Below, one piece after another: positions 1 through 7,233 of a stretch of DNA of 9,090 nucleotides (its first letter is position 1; each line of letters begins with the position of its first letter). The notes under the pieces were generated by a model. It was not told the DNA's origin. It saw only the letters and a program-made list of their open reading frames with translations, and did not search any database. The stretch comes from Betaproteobacteria bacterium (GTDB taxonomy: Bacteria; Pseudomonadota; Gammaproteobacteria; Burkholderiales; Burkholderiaceae_E), in the NCBI GenBank assembly GCA_009922405.1, contig RFVZ01000099.1:1-9090 (forward strand), in the 5' to 3' direction. Position numbers and translations under genes: made by a program.

Positions 1-4
1 CCAT
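1..4 (-). CDS. possible start of the next cbb operon gene (partial, runs off left edge)
   Basis: An ATG on the minus strand at 4-2 lies 20 bases beyond the cbbT stop codon, in the same direction and at a spacing like that of the other genes in this operon. Only the first codon and one more base are inside the window, so the product cannot be read. In other proteobacterial cbb operons, cbbT is often followed by a phosphoglycolate phosphatase (cbbZ), glyceraldehyde-3-phosphate dehydrogenase or phosphoglycerate kinase gene, but that is context only. No strong Shine-Dalgarno sequence precedes it. Confidence 0.3.
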
Positions 5-13
5 CGAGATCAA

Positions 14-25
14 AACTGATCAGTT
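14..25. repeat. 12-bp perfect palindrome at the cbbT stop codon
   Basis: AACTGATCAGTT is its own reverse complement. It starts at the last base of the cbbT stop codon and fills part of the gap before the next possible start codon. It has no loop and no U-run, so it is not a standard intrinsic terminator. It could be a protein-binding site or chance. Confidence 0.35.
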
Positions 26-2058
26 CAATGGTCATGGCCAGCAGCCGCCGCGACTCGGGTGGCGAGGTTTTCGGCGGTCAGGCCGAAGTGTTTGAAGACT
101 TCCGGCGCCGGCGCAGATTCCCCAAAAGTGTCAATCCCCAGCGCATCGACGCAGCCATACTGGCCCCACCAGCGGGTCACTCCGGCTTCGATGCCGACCC
201 GGGGCAGGCCATGGCCTAGGACCTCTTCGCGGTAGGCTCGGTCTTGCCGATCGAAAATCGAAGTAGAGGGGATCGAGACTACCCGGACCGGGCAGCCCCG
301 AGCCTCGAGCAAAGCGGCTGCCTGAGTCGCAAGACCCACTTCGGAGCCCGTTGCCAGAATGACGGCCCGAGCGCCCGTGCGGTCTTGAAGGACGTAACCG
401 CCGCGCTGAATGGCGGCGATTTGTTCGGGTGTGCGCGGTTGGGGAATCAGGTTTTGACGCGTCAGCAAAAGGGCGCTCGGATGATGCCGTTCGGAAACCG
501 CGTGGGCCCAGGCACTTGCCGTCTCCGTGCCATCACACGGCCGCCAGACATCGAGCCCTGGGATCACCCGCAGGCTTGCCGCGTGTTCAACGGGTTGATG
601 AGTTGGGCCATCTTCGCCCACGCCGATTGAGTCGTGAGTGAAGACGTGAATGACCCGGATCTTCATCAGTGCAGCCATTCGGATGGCATTGCGGCTGTAA
701 TCACTAAAGGTCAGAAAGGTGCCACCGTAAGGAATGAAACCGCCATGGAGCGCGATCCCATTGAGCGCCGCCGCCATACCGAATTCACGTACGCCGTAGT
801 TCACATAACGGCCCCCTGGCTGGCCGCCGCGAACTGCCCCGCAGCCAGGGAAATCGGTCAGGTTTGAACCCGTCAAGTCGGCGCTGCCGCCGAGCAATTC
901 AGGGAGGAGGGGGGCGATTTCAGCCAGCGCCTTTTGAGAAGATTTACGGCTGGCAAGAGTCTCACCGGCTGCCGCAAACTGGTCGATTATTGCCTTGAGG
1001 GCTGCATCGGTGCTCGCCAGGGGGTCGCCCGCCATCCGTCGTTCAAATTCGGCAGCGAGTGCCGGGTAGGCCGCCCGGTAGGCCGCGAAGGCCTCATTCC
1101 ATTGGCTTTCAAATCGCTCACCCGAGGTGTGCGCGTCCCACCGGGCCGCAATGTCCGCGGGGATCTCGAAGGGCGGGTGGTGCCAGCCGATGGCTTCTCG
1201 GGCTGCCTTGATTTCTTCCACTCCCAGGGGTTCGCCGTGAGCCTTCGCAGTACCCGCACGGCCCGGTGAGCCGGCGCCGATCGTTGTCCGACAAAGGATC
1301 ATATTGGGACGATGTTGTTCGGTCTTGGCGAGCGAAATCGCTGAACTGACCGCATCCACGTCATGCCCGTCGATGGGGCCGATGACGTTCCATCCATAAG
1401 CACGGAATCGTCCGGCCGTGTCATCACCAAACCAGCCACTGACGGGGCCGTCAATGCTGATGCCGTTGTCGTCATACAGTGCAATAAGCTTATTTAACTG
1501 CAACACACCGGCCAAAGAACAGGCCTCGTGACTGATGCCCTCCATCAGGCAACCGTCGCCCAAAAACGCGAAAGTGTGATGATCGACGATGGTGTGGCCA
1601 GGTTGATTGAACTGGTCGCCCAGAAGCTTCTCGGCCAACGCCATACCGACTGCGTTTGTGATGCCTTGCCCGAGCGGGCCAGTCGTTGTTTCGATGCCAA
1701 CGGTCATTCCAACTTCGGGATGCCCGGGCGTCTTGCTGTGCATTTGCCGGAAGCGCTTGAGTTCGCTGATCGGCAGGTCATAACCCGACAGATGCAGGAG
1801 CGCATAAAGGATCATTGAGGCATGACCGTTAGACAGTACGAAGCGATCCCGGTCGGGCCATTGGGGGTTGGCTGGGTTATGCCGCAGGTGCCGATTCCAG
1901 AGCGCGACGGCCATTTCAGCCATGCCCATTGGAGCCCCTGGGTGGCCCGAATTGGCTTGCTGGACGGCGTCCATGGCGAGCGCCCGGATGGCGTTGGCGA
2001 GAGGGTCAGTGTGCTGAGGGCTTCCGCGCAGAACGCGCTCGGTGGAATTCGACGACAT
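25..2058 (-). CDS. cbbT: transketolase (CBB cycle)
   Basis: This is a cytoplasmic, thiamine-diphosphate-dependent transketolase. It moves two-carbon ketol units between sugar phosphates and so regenerates pentose phosphates for CO2 fixation. At 677 aa it has the normal family length. The N-terminal cofactor-binding half has GHPG (about 38-41), SNGHAS (76-81), the KTPGHPE segment (109-115) and the ThDP motif GDG (167-169) closed by DDN (196-198). The central pyrimidine-binding domain has REFGMAA with the catalytic Glu at about 425 and the GVGEDGPTHQPVEH segment (479-492). The start ATG overlaps the cbbP stop by one base (TAATG), with GGAG seven bases upstream inside cbbP, which suggests translational coupling. 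All key residues look intact. It is named cbbT rather than tktA because it lies in the cbb operon. Confidence 0.97.
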   Translation of the reverse strand: MSSNSTERVLRGSPQHTDPLANAIRALAMDAVQQANSGHPGAPMGMAEMAVALWNRHLRHNPANPQWPDRDRFVLSNGHASMILYALLHLSGYDLPISELKRFRQMHSKTPGHPEVGMTVGIETTTGPLGQGITNAVGMALAEKLLGDQFNQPGHTIVDHHTFAFLGDGCLMEGISHEACSLAGVLQLNKLIALYDDNGISIDGPVSGWFGDDTAGRFRAYGWNVIGPIDGHDVDAVSSAISLAKTEQHRPNMILCRTTIGAGSPGRAGTAKAHGEPLGVEEIKAAREAIGWHHPPFEIPADIAARWDAHTSGERFESQWNEAFAAYRAAYPALAAEFERRMAGDPLASTDAALKAIIDQFAAAGETLASRKSSQKALAEIAPLLPELLGGSADLTGSNLTDFPGCGAVRGGQPGGRYVNYGVREFGMAAALNGIALHGGFIPYGGTFLTFSDYSRNAIRMAALMKIRVIHVFTHDSIGVGEDGPTHQPVEHAASLRVIPGLDVWRPCDGTETASAWAHAVSERHHPSALLLTRQNLIPQPRTPEQIAAIQRGGYVLQDRTGARAVILATGSEVGLATQAAALLEARGCPVRVVSIPSTSIFDRQDRAYREEVLGHGLPRVGIEAGVTRWWGQYGCVDALGIDTFGESAPAPEVFKHFGLTAENLATRVAAAAGHDH

Positions 2059-2942
2059 TAATGGGCTCCAAGGGCGCGGCGACGACGGTCCATCATCCGC
2101 CAGACGAAAGGGGTAAAAATTAGTTGCATGGCGATCTCCATCTTGCCACCGGGAACAACAATCGTGTTGGCACGGGACATCCAGGAGTCATGAATCATGT
2201 TCAGCAGATACGGAAAATCAATTCCTTTCGGATTGGCAAACCGAATCACGACCATGCTTTCGTCGGGCGTCGGAATTTCGCGGGCGACGAACGGGTTGGA
2301 AGTGTCGACCACAGGGACACGCTGAAAGTTGACATGGGTGCGCGCGAACTGCGGGCAGATGTAATTCACATAGTCCGGCATCCGCCGCAAAATAATGTCA
2401 GTGACCGCAGCCTGACTGTAGCCCCGTTGGGTCTTGTCCCGTATCAGTTTTTGGATCCACTCCAGATTGATCACGGGGACAACGCCAATCAGCAGATCGA
2501 CATGCTGTGCGATGTCCACCTCTTCGGTCACGACAGCGCCATGCAGTCCCTCATAAAACAGCATATCGGTGTCATCGGGGATGTTTTCCCAGGCTGTAAA
2601 GGTACCGGGTTCCTGCTGATACGGTGCGGCTTCTTCGGGGTTATGAAGGTATTTCCGAATTTGACCCTGCCCTGATTCGCTGTAGCTCCGAAAGAGGTCT
2701 GCCAATTCAGCGAGAAGGTTGGTATCGGGGCCGAAGTGACTGAAGTTGGTGTTGCCAGCCGCCTCGGCCGCCGCTTGGCGCGCTCTCATTTCACGGCGAT
2801 CAAATCGATGAAAACTGTCGCCCTCAACGACTGCGGCCTTGACACCTTCCCGTCGAAAGATGTTCCCAAAAGTCTTGGTGACGGTCGAGGTTCCAGCGCC
2901 CGACGAGCCAGTAATCGCAATCACAGGATGACGTTCAGACAT
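2058..2942 (-). CDS. cbbP: phosphoribulokinase, bacterial class I
   Basis: This kinase phosphorylates ribulose 5-phosphate with ATP to give ribulose-1,5-bisphosphate, the Rubisco substrate, in the cytoplasm. At 294 aa it matches the bacterial octameric class I type. The P-loop GSSGAGTS is at 12-19, with Thr in place of the usual Lys, as is normal for this class. Asp42 in EGDSFHR is the expected catalytic base, with His45 and Arg49 following. Glu131 in FYEGLHG is the Walker B acid, and Arg168, Asp169 and Arg173 lie in the RDKTQRG segment. These positions agree with the residue numbers known for the Rhodobacter enzyme. GGAAG five bases before the ATG is a good ribosome-binding site. The enzyme appears fully functional. 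A 42-bp gap with a duplicated sequence separates it from the cbbF-like gene. Class I enzymes are typically activated by NADH and inhibited by AMP; this is family knowledge, not visible here. Confidence 0.97.
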   Translation of the reverse strand: MSERHPVIAITGSSGAGTSTVTKTFGNIFRREGVKAAVVEGDSFHRFDRREMRARQAAAEAAGNTNFSHFGPDTNLLAELADLFRSYSESGQGQIRKYLHNPEEAAPYQQEPGTFTAWENIPDDTDMLFYEGLHGAVVTEEVDIAQHVDLLIGVVPVINLEWIQKLIRDKTQRGYSQAAVTDIILRRMPDYVNYICPQFARTHVNFQRVPVVDTSNPFVAREIPTPDESMVVIRFANPKGIDFPYLLNMIHDSWMSRANTIVVPGGKMEIAMQLIFTPFVWRMMDRRRRALGAH

Positions 2943-2955
2943 GGGGGCTTCCGAA

Positions 2956-2983
2956 TAATGAGGTTGCGATTAATGAGGTTGCG
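2956..2983. repeat. tandem duplication in the cbbF-cbbP gap
   Basis: TAATGAGGTTGCG occurs at 2956-2968 and again at 2971-2983, a 15-bp period with 13 identical bases. The pair fills most of the 42-bp gap between the cbbF-like stop codon (2987-2985) and the cbbP start. On the transcribed strand each copy reads CGCAACCTCATTA. It lies just upstream of the cbbP ribosome-binding site, which it leaves intact. It may be a recent slippage duplication or a paired binding or processing site. Confidence 0.8.
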
Positions 2984-2984
2984 T

Positions 2985-4082
2985 CTAGTCGCGAAACAGG
3001 CTGCGCTCGGTAAAGAGCTGCAGTCCCTGGTCGGGCTGCAGGGGTTGACGGTGATATTGCTCGATACGCTCGACTTCTTCGCGGGAGCCAAAGACCAACC
3101 CGACCGATTCATGCAGGTCGTTGGGCGCCATGTTGAGAACGCCCGAGCGACCGGTGCTAGCGCGGCCGCCGGCTTGTTCAATGAGATAGCCAATCGGATT
3201 GGCCTCCGAGAGCAAGCGTCGAGGCCCTGGCTTCTTGGGGTCTCGGGTATTTCGCGGTTCGAGAAAAACGCCACCATGCATCAGGATCCGGTGCGCTTCT
3301 GCCGCCATGCTAGCGATCCATCGCATGTTGAAATCTTTGCCTCGCGGTCCTGATTTCCCAGCGAGGCACTCATCGACATAGCGCTTCACAGGGGGTTCCC
3401 AGAACCGCGAGTTGGCGCTATTGATCGCGAATTCCTGAGTGCGTTCGGGCACCTTGATCTGGGGGTGCGTCAAGACAAACTCGCCCAGATTGTGATTCAG
3501 CGTGAAGCCACTCACCCCATTTCCGGCGCTCAGGACGAGCATGGTCGCCGGCCCGTAGAGCGCATATCCAGCCGCGACCTGCTGTGTTCCCGGTTGCAGG
3601 AAATCGCTCACGCTCGTTTCTCTCGGGTGTTCAGCCAGATCCGGCGGCGCGCGAAGGATTGAAAATAGGCTCCCGACGGCGACATTGAGGTCGTTGCTGG
3701 TAGACCCTTCCAATGCATTGAAGACCAGCAGGTATTTGCCGCGCGGCTGTTCCGCGGAAAGCTGGATGGGGTAAGGAAGGGCCTGGGAAACCATCCCGGC
3801 GGTATGACCGTTCCATTCGTTGATGCGCAGAAAAATATCCTGGCTCAGCGAACTTAGGGTTCGTGAGTTCGTCGGTTGTGCTACGAACCCGCTCGCCTTG
3901 GAGGTCATAGGAGCCACGGTGATTTGATCGCCTAATTCTCCAAAGGAAACAACTCGGGCGATTGCCTTGCAAGCGACCGCGATGTCGAGGAGCAATCCGT
4001 TCAGCGCCCCGCTTGCCTGAGGGAAGCGCCGACGCTCTTCGATGAGATGGTGCGTCAGGGTGCGGCGGTGCGACAAGGGCAT
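2985..4082 (-). CDS. cbbF: class I fructose-1,6-bisphosphatase homologue, catalytic residues lost (probable pseudoenzyme)
   Basis: At 365 aa it aligns along its whole length with class I fructose-1,6-bisphosphatases, including LTHHLIEERRR (9-19), PRGKYLLVF (113-121), FWEPPVKRYVDECLAG (227-242), GPRGKDFNMRW (245-255), EANP (293-296) and IEQAGG (301-306). The active site is not kept. The diagnostic DPLDGSSNID motif reads NALEGSTSND (122-131), so the first Asp is Asn and the second is Glu. The acidic pair usually following TAGM-S is Gln-Ala (100-101). The Asp of the usual KLDV segment is Ser77, and the preceding acidic loop is absent. On the substrate side the FLYP Tyr is Glu275, the GKLR Lys is Pro287 and the Tyr before the metal Glu is Ser292. 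Only Glu293 of the metal ligands remains. The frame is open and the flanking blocks are conserved, so sequencing frameshifts do not explain this. It lies 62 bp after cbbX with a weak ribosome-binding site. The family and operon position are sure; loss of activity is inferred, and the present role is unknown. Confidence 0.9.
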   Translation of the reverse strand: MPLSHRRTLTHHLIEERRRFPQASGALNGLLLDIAVACKAIARVVSFGELGDQITVAPMTSKASGFVAQPTNSRTLSSLSQDIFLRINEWNGHTAGMVSQALPYPIQLSAEQPRGKYLLVFNALEGSTSNDLNVAVGSLFSILRAPPDLAEHPRETSVSDFLQPGTQQVAAGYALYGPATMLVLSAGNGVSGFTLNHNLGEFVLTHPQIKVPERTQEFAINSANSRFWEPPVKRYVDECLAGKSGPRGKDFNMRWIASMAAEAHRILMHGGVFLEPRNTRDPKKPGPRRLLSEANPIGYLIEQAGGRASTGRSGVLNMAPNDLHESVGLVFGSREEVERIEQYHRQPLQPDQGLQLFTERSLFRD

Positions 4083-4144
4083 GGAAGCGAACTCTTCGGT
4101 TATTCGGCAGGGGAGAGTGGATCGGGACGATTAGGCGGGGACCA

Positions 4145-5122
4145 TCATGCAGCAGGGCTAAAGACTCGGCTGGCGCGGATGTCTGACGATTCGATCGTCG
4201 AAAGATCGTCGCGTGTGAGGGCACGATCTCGGTCCGCGAATAGCCGGCTGGCCTGTCTCAGGCGAGCTCGGTCGAGCGCGTTACGTACGCTGCGCGCATT
4301 GGCAAAGTGCGGTTGCTCGAGGCGGCGGTTGAGGTATTCACCAAAGGTCTCACGACCGCCCGTTCCGAACTGGTAGCTCATTTCCTGGAGCATCCGGTCT
4401 CCGATCAGCAGTAGTTCAGCCTGACTGTAGTCCGGAAAATCAAGATGGTGGGCAATCCTGGAACTCATTCCTGGGTTGGACTGAAAAAAAGTATCCATCC
4501 GGTCTTTGTAACCAGCCAGGATCACGACGAGATCATCGCGGTGATTTTCCATGACTTGAAGCAGGATCTCGATTGACTCCTGACCGTAATCGCGCTCGTT
4601 CTCGGGTCGATAAAGGTAGTAAGCCTCGTCAATAAAGAGCACCCCACCCATGGCTTTTTTCAGGATTTCTTTGGTCTTCGGTGCGGTGTGACCGATGTAC
4701 TGCCCCACAAGGTCATCTCGAGTCACAGCCACCAAGTGGCCTTTACGAACATAGCCCAGCCGGTGCAACAGTTGCGCCATTCGCATCGCGACCGTTGTCT
4801 TGCCGGTGCCAGGGTTGCCAGTGAAGCTCATGTGCAGGCTGGGCGATTGCGCCTGCAAGCCGATTCGCGCCCGCAACTGATCGATGACTAGCAGAGCAGC
4901 GATGTCTCGAATCCGTTGCTTGACCGGCACCAAACCGATGAGATCCCGATCGAGTTCGTCCATCACAGACTCGATCTGGCTTTGCGTCAGAACCTCATTG
5001 ACCGTCAGCGGGTGGCCCGACGTTCCGTGGGCAGGGGGCGATGGGCCCTCGGTTTGTACCGCGGTGACTGCGCGGGATGATTCGGCGTCGAGTTGCCGGG
5101 TACTTCCAGGGATTGAATACAT
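4145..5122 (-). CDS. cbbX: CbbX, AAA+ red-type Rubisco activase
   Basis: This ATP-driven hexameric remodeller frees red-type Rubisco from tightly bound sugar phosphates such as RuBP, by pulling on the C-terminal tail of the large subunit. At 325 aa it has the Walker A GNPGTGKTT (102-110), the pore loop YIGH (142-145), the Walker B VLFIDEA (161-167, Asp165/Glu166) and the arginine-finger segment GMSSR (Arg222). A C-terminal helical bundle carries the NARSVRN sensor-2 region (275-281). The first 40 residues or so, rich in Ser, Pro and Thr, look like a poorly conserved extension. The start ATG is five bases after the cbbS stop, consistent with coupled translation, though no good Shine-Dalgarno is near; a later start is possible. 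Its place directly after cbbLS is typical of red-type operons. Confidence 0.96.
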   Translation of the reverse strand: MYSIPGSTRQLDAESSRAVTAVQTEGPSPPAHGTSGHPLTVNEVLTQSQIESVMDELDRDLIGLVPVKQRIRDIAALLVIDQLRARIGLQAQSPSLHMSFTGNPGTGKTTVAMRMAQLLHRLGYVRKGHLVAVTRDDLVGQYIGHTAPKTKEILKKAMGGVLFIDEAYYLYRPENERDYGQESIEILLQVMENHRDDLVVILAGYKDRMDTFFQSNPGMSSRIAHHLDFPDYSQAELLLIGDRMLQEMSYQFGTGGRETFGEYLNRRLEQPHFANARSVRNALDRARLRQASRLFADRDRALTRDDLSTIESSDIRASRVFSPAA

Positions 5123-5127
5123 AGCGC

Positions 5128-5562
5128 TTAGTAGCGTTCACCCTCAGGCTTATCGGTCGCATAACTGTGGACCGTATATCGAATCGAGCGGCCGTTGACC
5201 TCTTGCCGAGTGACGCCGAAGCCCGGCTCATTGGCGGGCCGGTTGACGATAAAACTCATTGCGATGGACTCGACCCCGCGAGTTGAGTCAAACGCCATCA
5301 GTCGAATGTAGTGATTCTTGAAGGTCTGCCTGCACGCATGCAGTTCGAGCAGGACTCCCGCCGGGTCTTTGAGGTCGAACATCGGCATCCCGAACATCTC
5401 CCAGTAAGTGTTACGAGGGTGCGGATCGCAGGTGTATTCGATACTCCACGCATAACCTTTGTTCAGGCCATATTCGATCTGCTGGCTGATTTCGTCATCG
5501 GTCAGTTCAGGCAGAAAACTGAACTGGCCCTGGGTAAGCCGCCCGGTCGGGTTGGTCATCAT
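5128..5562 (-). CDS. cbbS: Rubisco small subunit, red type
   Basis: This small subunit caps the L8S8 Rubisco. At 144 aa it has the family core (TQGQFSFLPELTDDEI at 10-25, DPHPRNTYWEMFG at 46-58, ELHACR at 73-78) followed by SFIVNRP (103-109) and a C-terminal extension ending HSYATDKPEGERY (132-144). That extension marks the red-type small subunit and forms a hairpin in the central solvent channel that helps holoenzyme assembly. The first of two adjacent ATGs is chosen because GGAG lies eight bases upstream. It sits 35 bp after cbbL and 5 bp before cbbX, so it is surely co-transcribed with both. Confidence 0.97.
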   Translation of the reverse strand: MMTNPTGRLTQGQFSFLPELTDDEISQQIEYGLNKGYAWSIEYTCDPHPRNTYWEMFGMPMFDLKDPAGVLLELHACRQTFKNHYIRLMAFDSTRGVESIAMSFIVNRPANEPGFGVTRQEVNGRSIRYTVHSYATDKPEGERY

Positions 5563-5597
5563 GAGTGTTGCTCCAGATTGGTTTGAATGCGGACCGT

Positions 5598-7094
5598 TCA
5601 GCCCGAAACGGCTGGGGTCACCGCGTAGTCGCTGCTATCGGTCGCCGTGTAGTTAAAACTGATGTCGCCCCAGGTATCGAGGGCCTGTCGGAGTGGCGTA
5701 CAGAAAGTTGCCGCTTTTCGGAGGATCTCGGGACCTTCCTCAGCGATGTTCTTGCCTTCGTTGCGCGCTTTGACGATTGCTTCGAGGGCCACCCGATTGG
5801 CGACTGCGCCAGCCTGGATTCCGGCCGGATGGCCGATCGTGCCCCCGCCAAACTGAAGAACGACGTCATCGCCGAACAGGTCAATCAGCTGGTGCATCTG
5901 ACCCGCATGGATCCCGCCGGATGCGACTGGCATGACCTTTTTGGTATCCGCCCAGTCCATATCGAAGAACAGTCCGCGCGGAAGATCGGTCCGCGTGTAG
6001 CTGTCGCGGCAGACGTTGTAATAGCCCTGGACAGTCATCGGATCGCCTTCAAGCTTGCCCACTGCGGTGCCCGCATGGAGGTGGTCGCAGCCCGCCAGGC
6101 GAAGCCATTTCGCCATGACCCGAAACGACACCCCATGGTTCTTTTGCCGAGTGTAGGTGCCGTGTCCAGCACGATGCATGTGCATGATCATGTCGTTCTT
6201 GCGACACCAGTTCGCGATTGACTGGATTGCCGTCCAGCCGATGACGAGGTCGACCATGACGATGACCGATCCAAGTTCTTTGGCAAACTCAGCCCGCTCG
6301 TACATGTCCTCCATGGTCGCGGCGGTGATATTGAGGTAACTGCCTTTGACTTCACCGGTCATGGCGCTCGCCTTGTTGACGCCGTCCATGACGTACAGAA
6401 ATCGGTCGCGCCAGTGCATGAAAGGCTGCGAATTGATGTTCTCGTCATCTTTCATGAAGTCGAGGCCGCCCTTCAAACCCTCATAGATCACGCGTCCGTA
6501 ATTGCGGGCTGATAGACCGAGCTTGGGCTTCGTGGTGGCGCCCAGCAAGGGGCGACCGAACTTGTCGAGGCGCTCGCGTTCGACGATCAGTCCAGTTGGT
6601 GGTCCTTTGAACGTCTTGATGTACGCGACTGGGATTCGGATGTCTTCGAGCCGTGCAGCCTTGAGGGGCTTGAAGGAGAACACATTGCCAATCAGGCTTG
6701 CAGTCATGTTGGCAATCGACCCTTCCTCGAAAAGGATCAGGTCATAGGCAACCCAGGCGAAGAACTCCCCGGCGCGTCCTGGAACTGGCTCGACCTTGTA
6801 GGCCTTGGCGCGATAACTATCGCAAGCCGTTAAACGATCGGTCCACACCACCGTCCAGGTGGCCGTGCTCGATTCGCCGGCAACTGCGGCTGCGGCCTCG
6901 ATCGGATCGACGCCGTCTTGCGGCGTGATCCGAAATAAGCAAAGCGTATCGGTCTCTTTGGGGACGTAATCCGGGTCCCAGTAGCCCATTTGCCGATACT
7001 TCAGGACGCCGGCGCTGTAGCGCTTTTTGGCATCCGTGATTTGGCCTTCGGTGCTTGCGTCAGCGCCGGTCTCGGGGGAGATAGGGTGGTTCAT
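5598..7094 (-). CDS. cbbL: Rubisco large subunit, form I red type
   Basis: This is the catalytic subunit of ribulose-1,5-bisphosphate carboxylase/oxygenase. At 498 aa it is slightly longer than green-type subunits, as usual for red-type ones. Active-site elements are all present: Glu74 in GESSTATW; Asn137 in IGNVF; Lys189 and Lys191 in TTKPKLG; the carbamylated Lys215 with Asp217 and Glu218 in FMKDDENIN; His307-Arg308 in HMHRAGHG; His340 in HLHAGTAVGKLEG with loop 6 Lys347; Ser392-Gly393-Gly394; and the phosphate-binding GGG at 416-418. The tail beyond about residue 476 should be the CbbX target. A strong ribosome-binding site, AGGAG, lies five bases upstream of the ATG. It is the first gene of the operon and faces the cbbR intergenic region. 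It is called red type (IC/ID group) from its sequence, the CbbS extension and the adjacent cbbX. Confidence 0.98.
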   Translation of the reverse strand: MNHPISPETGADASTEGQITDAKKRYSAGVLKYRQMGYWDPDYVPKETDTLCLFRITPQDGVDPIEAAAAVAGESSTATWTVVWTDRLTACDSYRAKAYKVEPVPGRAGEFFAWVAYDLILFEEGSIANMTASLIGNVFSFKPLKAARLEDIRIPVAYIKTFKGPPTGLIVERERLDKFGRPLLGATTKPKLGLSARNYGRVIYEGLKGGLDFMKDDENINSQPFMHWRDRFLYVMDGVNKASAMTGEVKGSYLNITAATMEDMYERAEFAKELGSVIVMVDLVIGWTAIQSIANWCRKNDMIMHMHRAGHGTYTRQKNHGVSFRVMAKWLRLAGCDHLHAGTAVGKLEGDPMTVQGYYNVCRDSYTRTDLPRGLFFDMDWADTKKVMPVASGGIHAGQMHQLIDLFGDDVVLQFGGGTIGHPAGIQAGAVANRVALEAIVKARNEGKNIAEEGPEILRKAATFCTPLRQALDTWGDISFNYTATDSSDYAVTPAVSG

Positions 7095-7150
7095 TCGTTC
7101 TCCTGGATTGCAGAGGAAGTTCGATCGGGGGCGTCGTTCACGGCCAGATG

Positions 7151-7179
7151 TCGATACCCTAATCGCGCCACTCCATCAG
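7151..7179 (-). promoter_or_regulatory. candidate cbb operon promoter
   Basis: On the minus strand CTGATG (7179-7174) and TATCGA (7156-7151) are separated by 17 bases. They match the sigma-70 -35 (TGA core) and -10 (TAT core) only weakly. Transcription would begin near 7143, giving a leader of about 50 bases before cbbL. A weak core promoter fits an operon that needs an activator. Other placements in this gap are possible. Confidence 0.35.
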
Positions 7180-7192
7180 GGAAAGTCAGGAA

Positions 7193-7220
7193 TTATTGTC
7201 TTTTGAATCAGAAAAACTTA
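7193..7220. promoter_or_regulatory. candidate CbbR binding sites between cbbR and cbbL
   Basis: The A/T-rich stretch beside cbbR holds TCA-N7-TTA (7208-7220), which fits the LysR T-N11-A rule and the TNA-N7-TNA pattern described for CbbR. A less exact TTA-N8-TGA lies at 7193-7206. They lie about 50-77 bases upstream of the proposed cbbL transcription start and 14-41 bases before the cbbR start codon, so one bound protein could activate cbb and repress cbbR. Inferred from spacing and consensus only. Confidence 0.4.
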
Positions 7221-7233
7221 TCGTTATGTCCAA

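Noticed and set aside
2124..3353. Plus-strand open frames opposite cbbP and the cbbF-like gene
   Set aside because: They are antisense shadows of conserved genes with no family resemblance.
3700..3800. Sequencing frameshift as the cause of the odd FBPase active site
   Set aside because: The altered residues are flanked in the same frame by consensus blocks (PRGKYLLVF before, LNVAVGSLFSILRAP after), so the changes are true substitutions.
4083..4144. Terminator or small gene between cbbX and the cbbF-like gene
   Set aside because: The 62 bp contain no strong hairpin with a T-run and no convincing start with a ribosome-binding site; it looks like a plain intra-operon spacer.
3631..4224. Long minus-strand open frame of 197 codons overlapping the cbbF-like and cbbX genes
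   Set aside because: It is the alternate frame of the FBPase homologue; its predicted product resembles no family and has the Arg/Pro-rich make-up of a shadow frame in GC-rich DNA.
5565..6221. Plus-strand open frame of 218 codons opposite cbbL
   Set aside because: It is antisense to a fully conserved Rubisco large subunit and has no recognisable domain.
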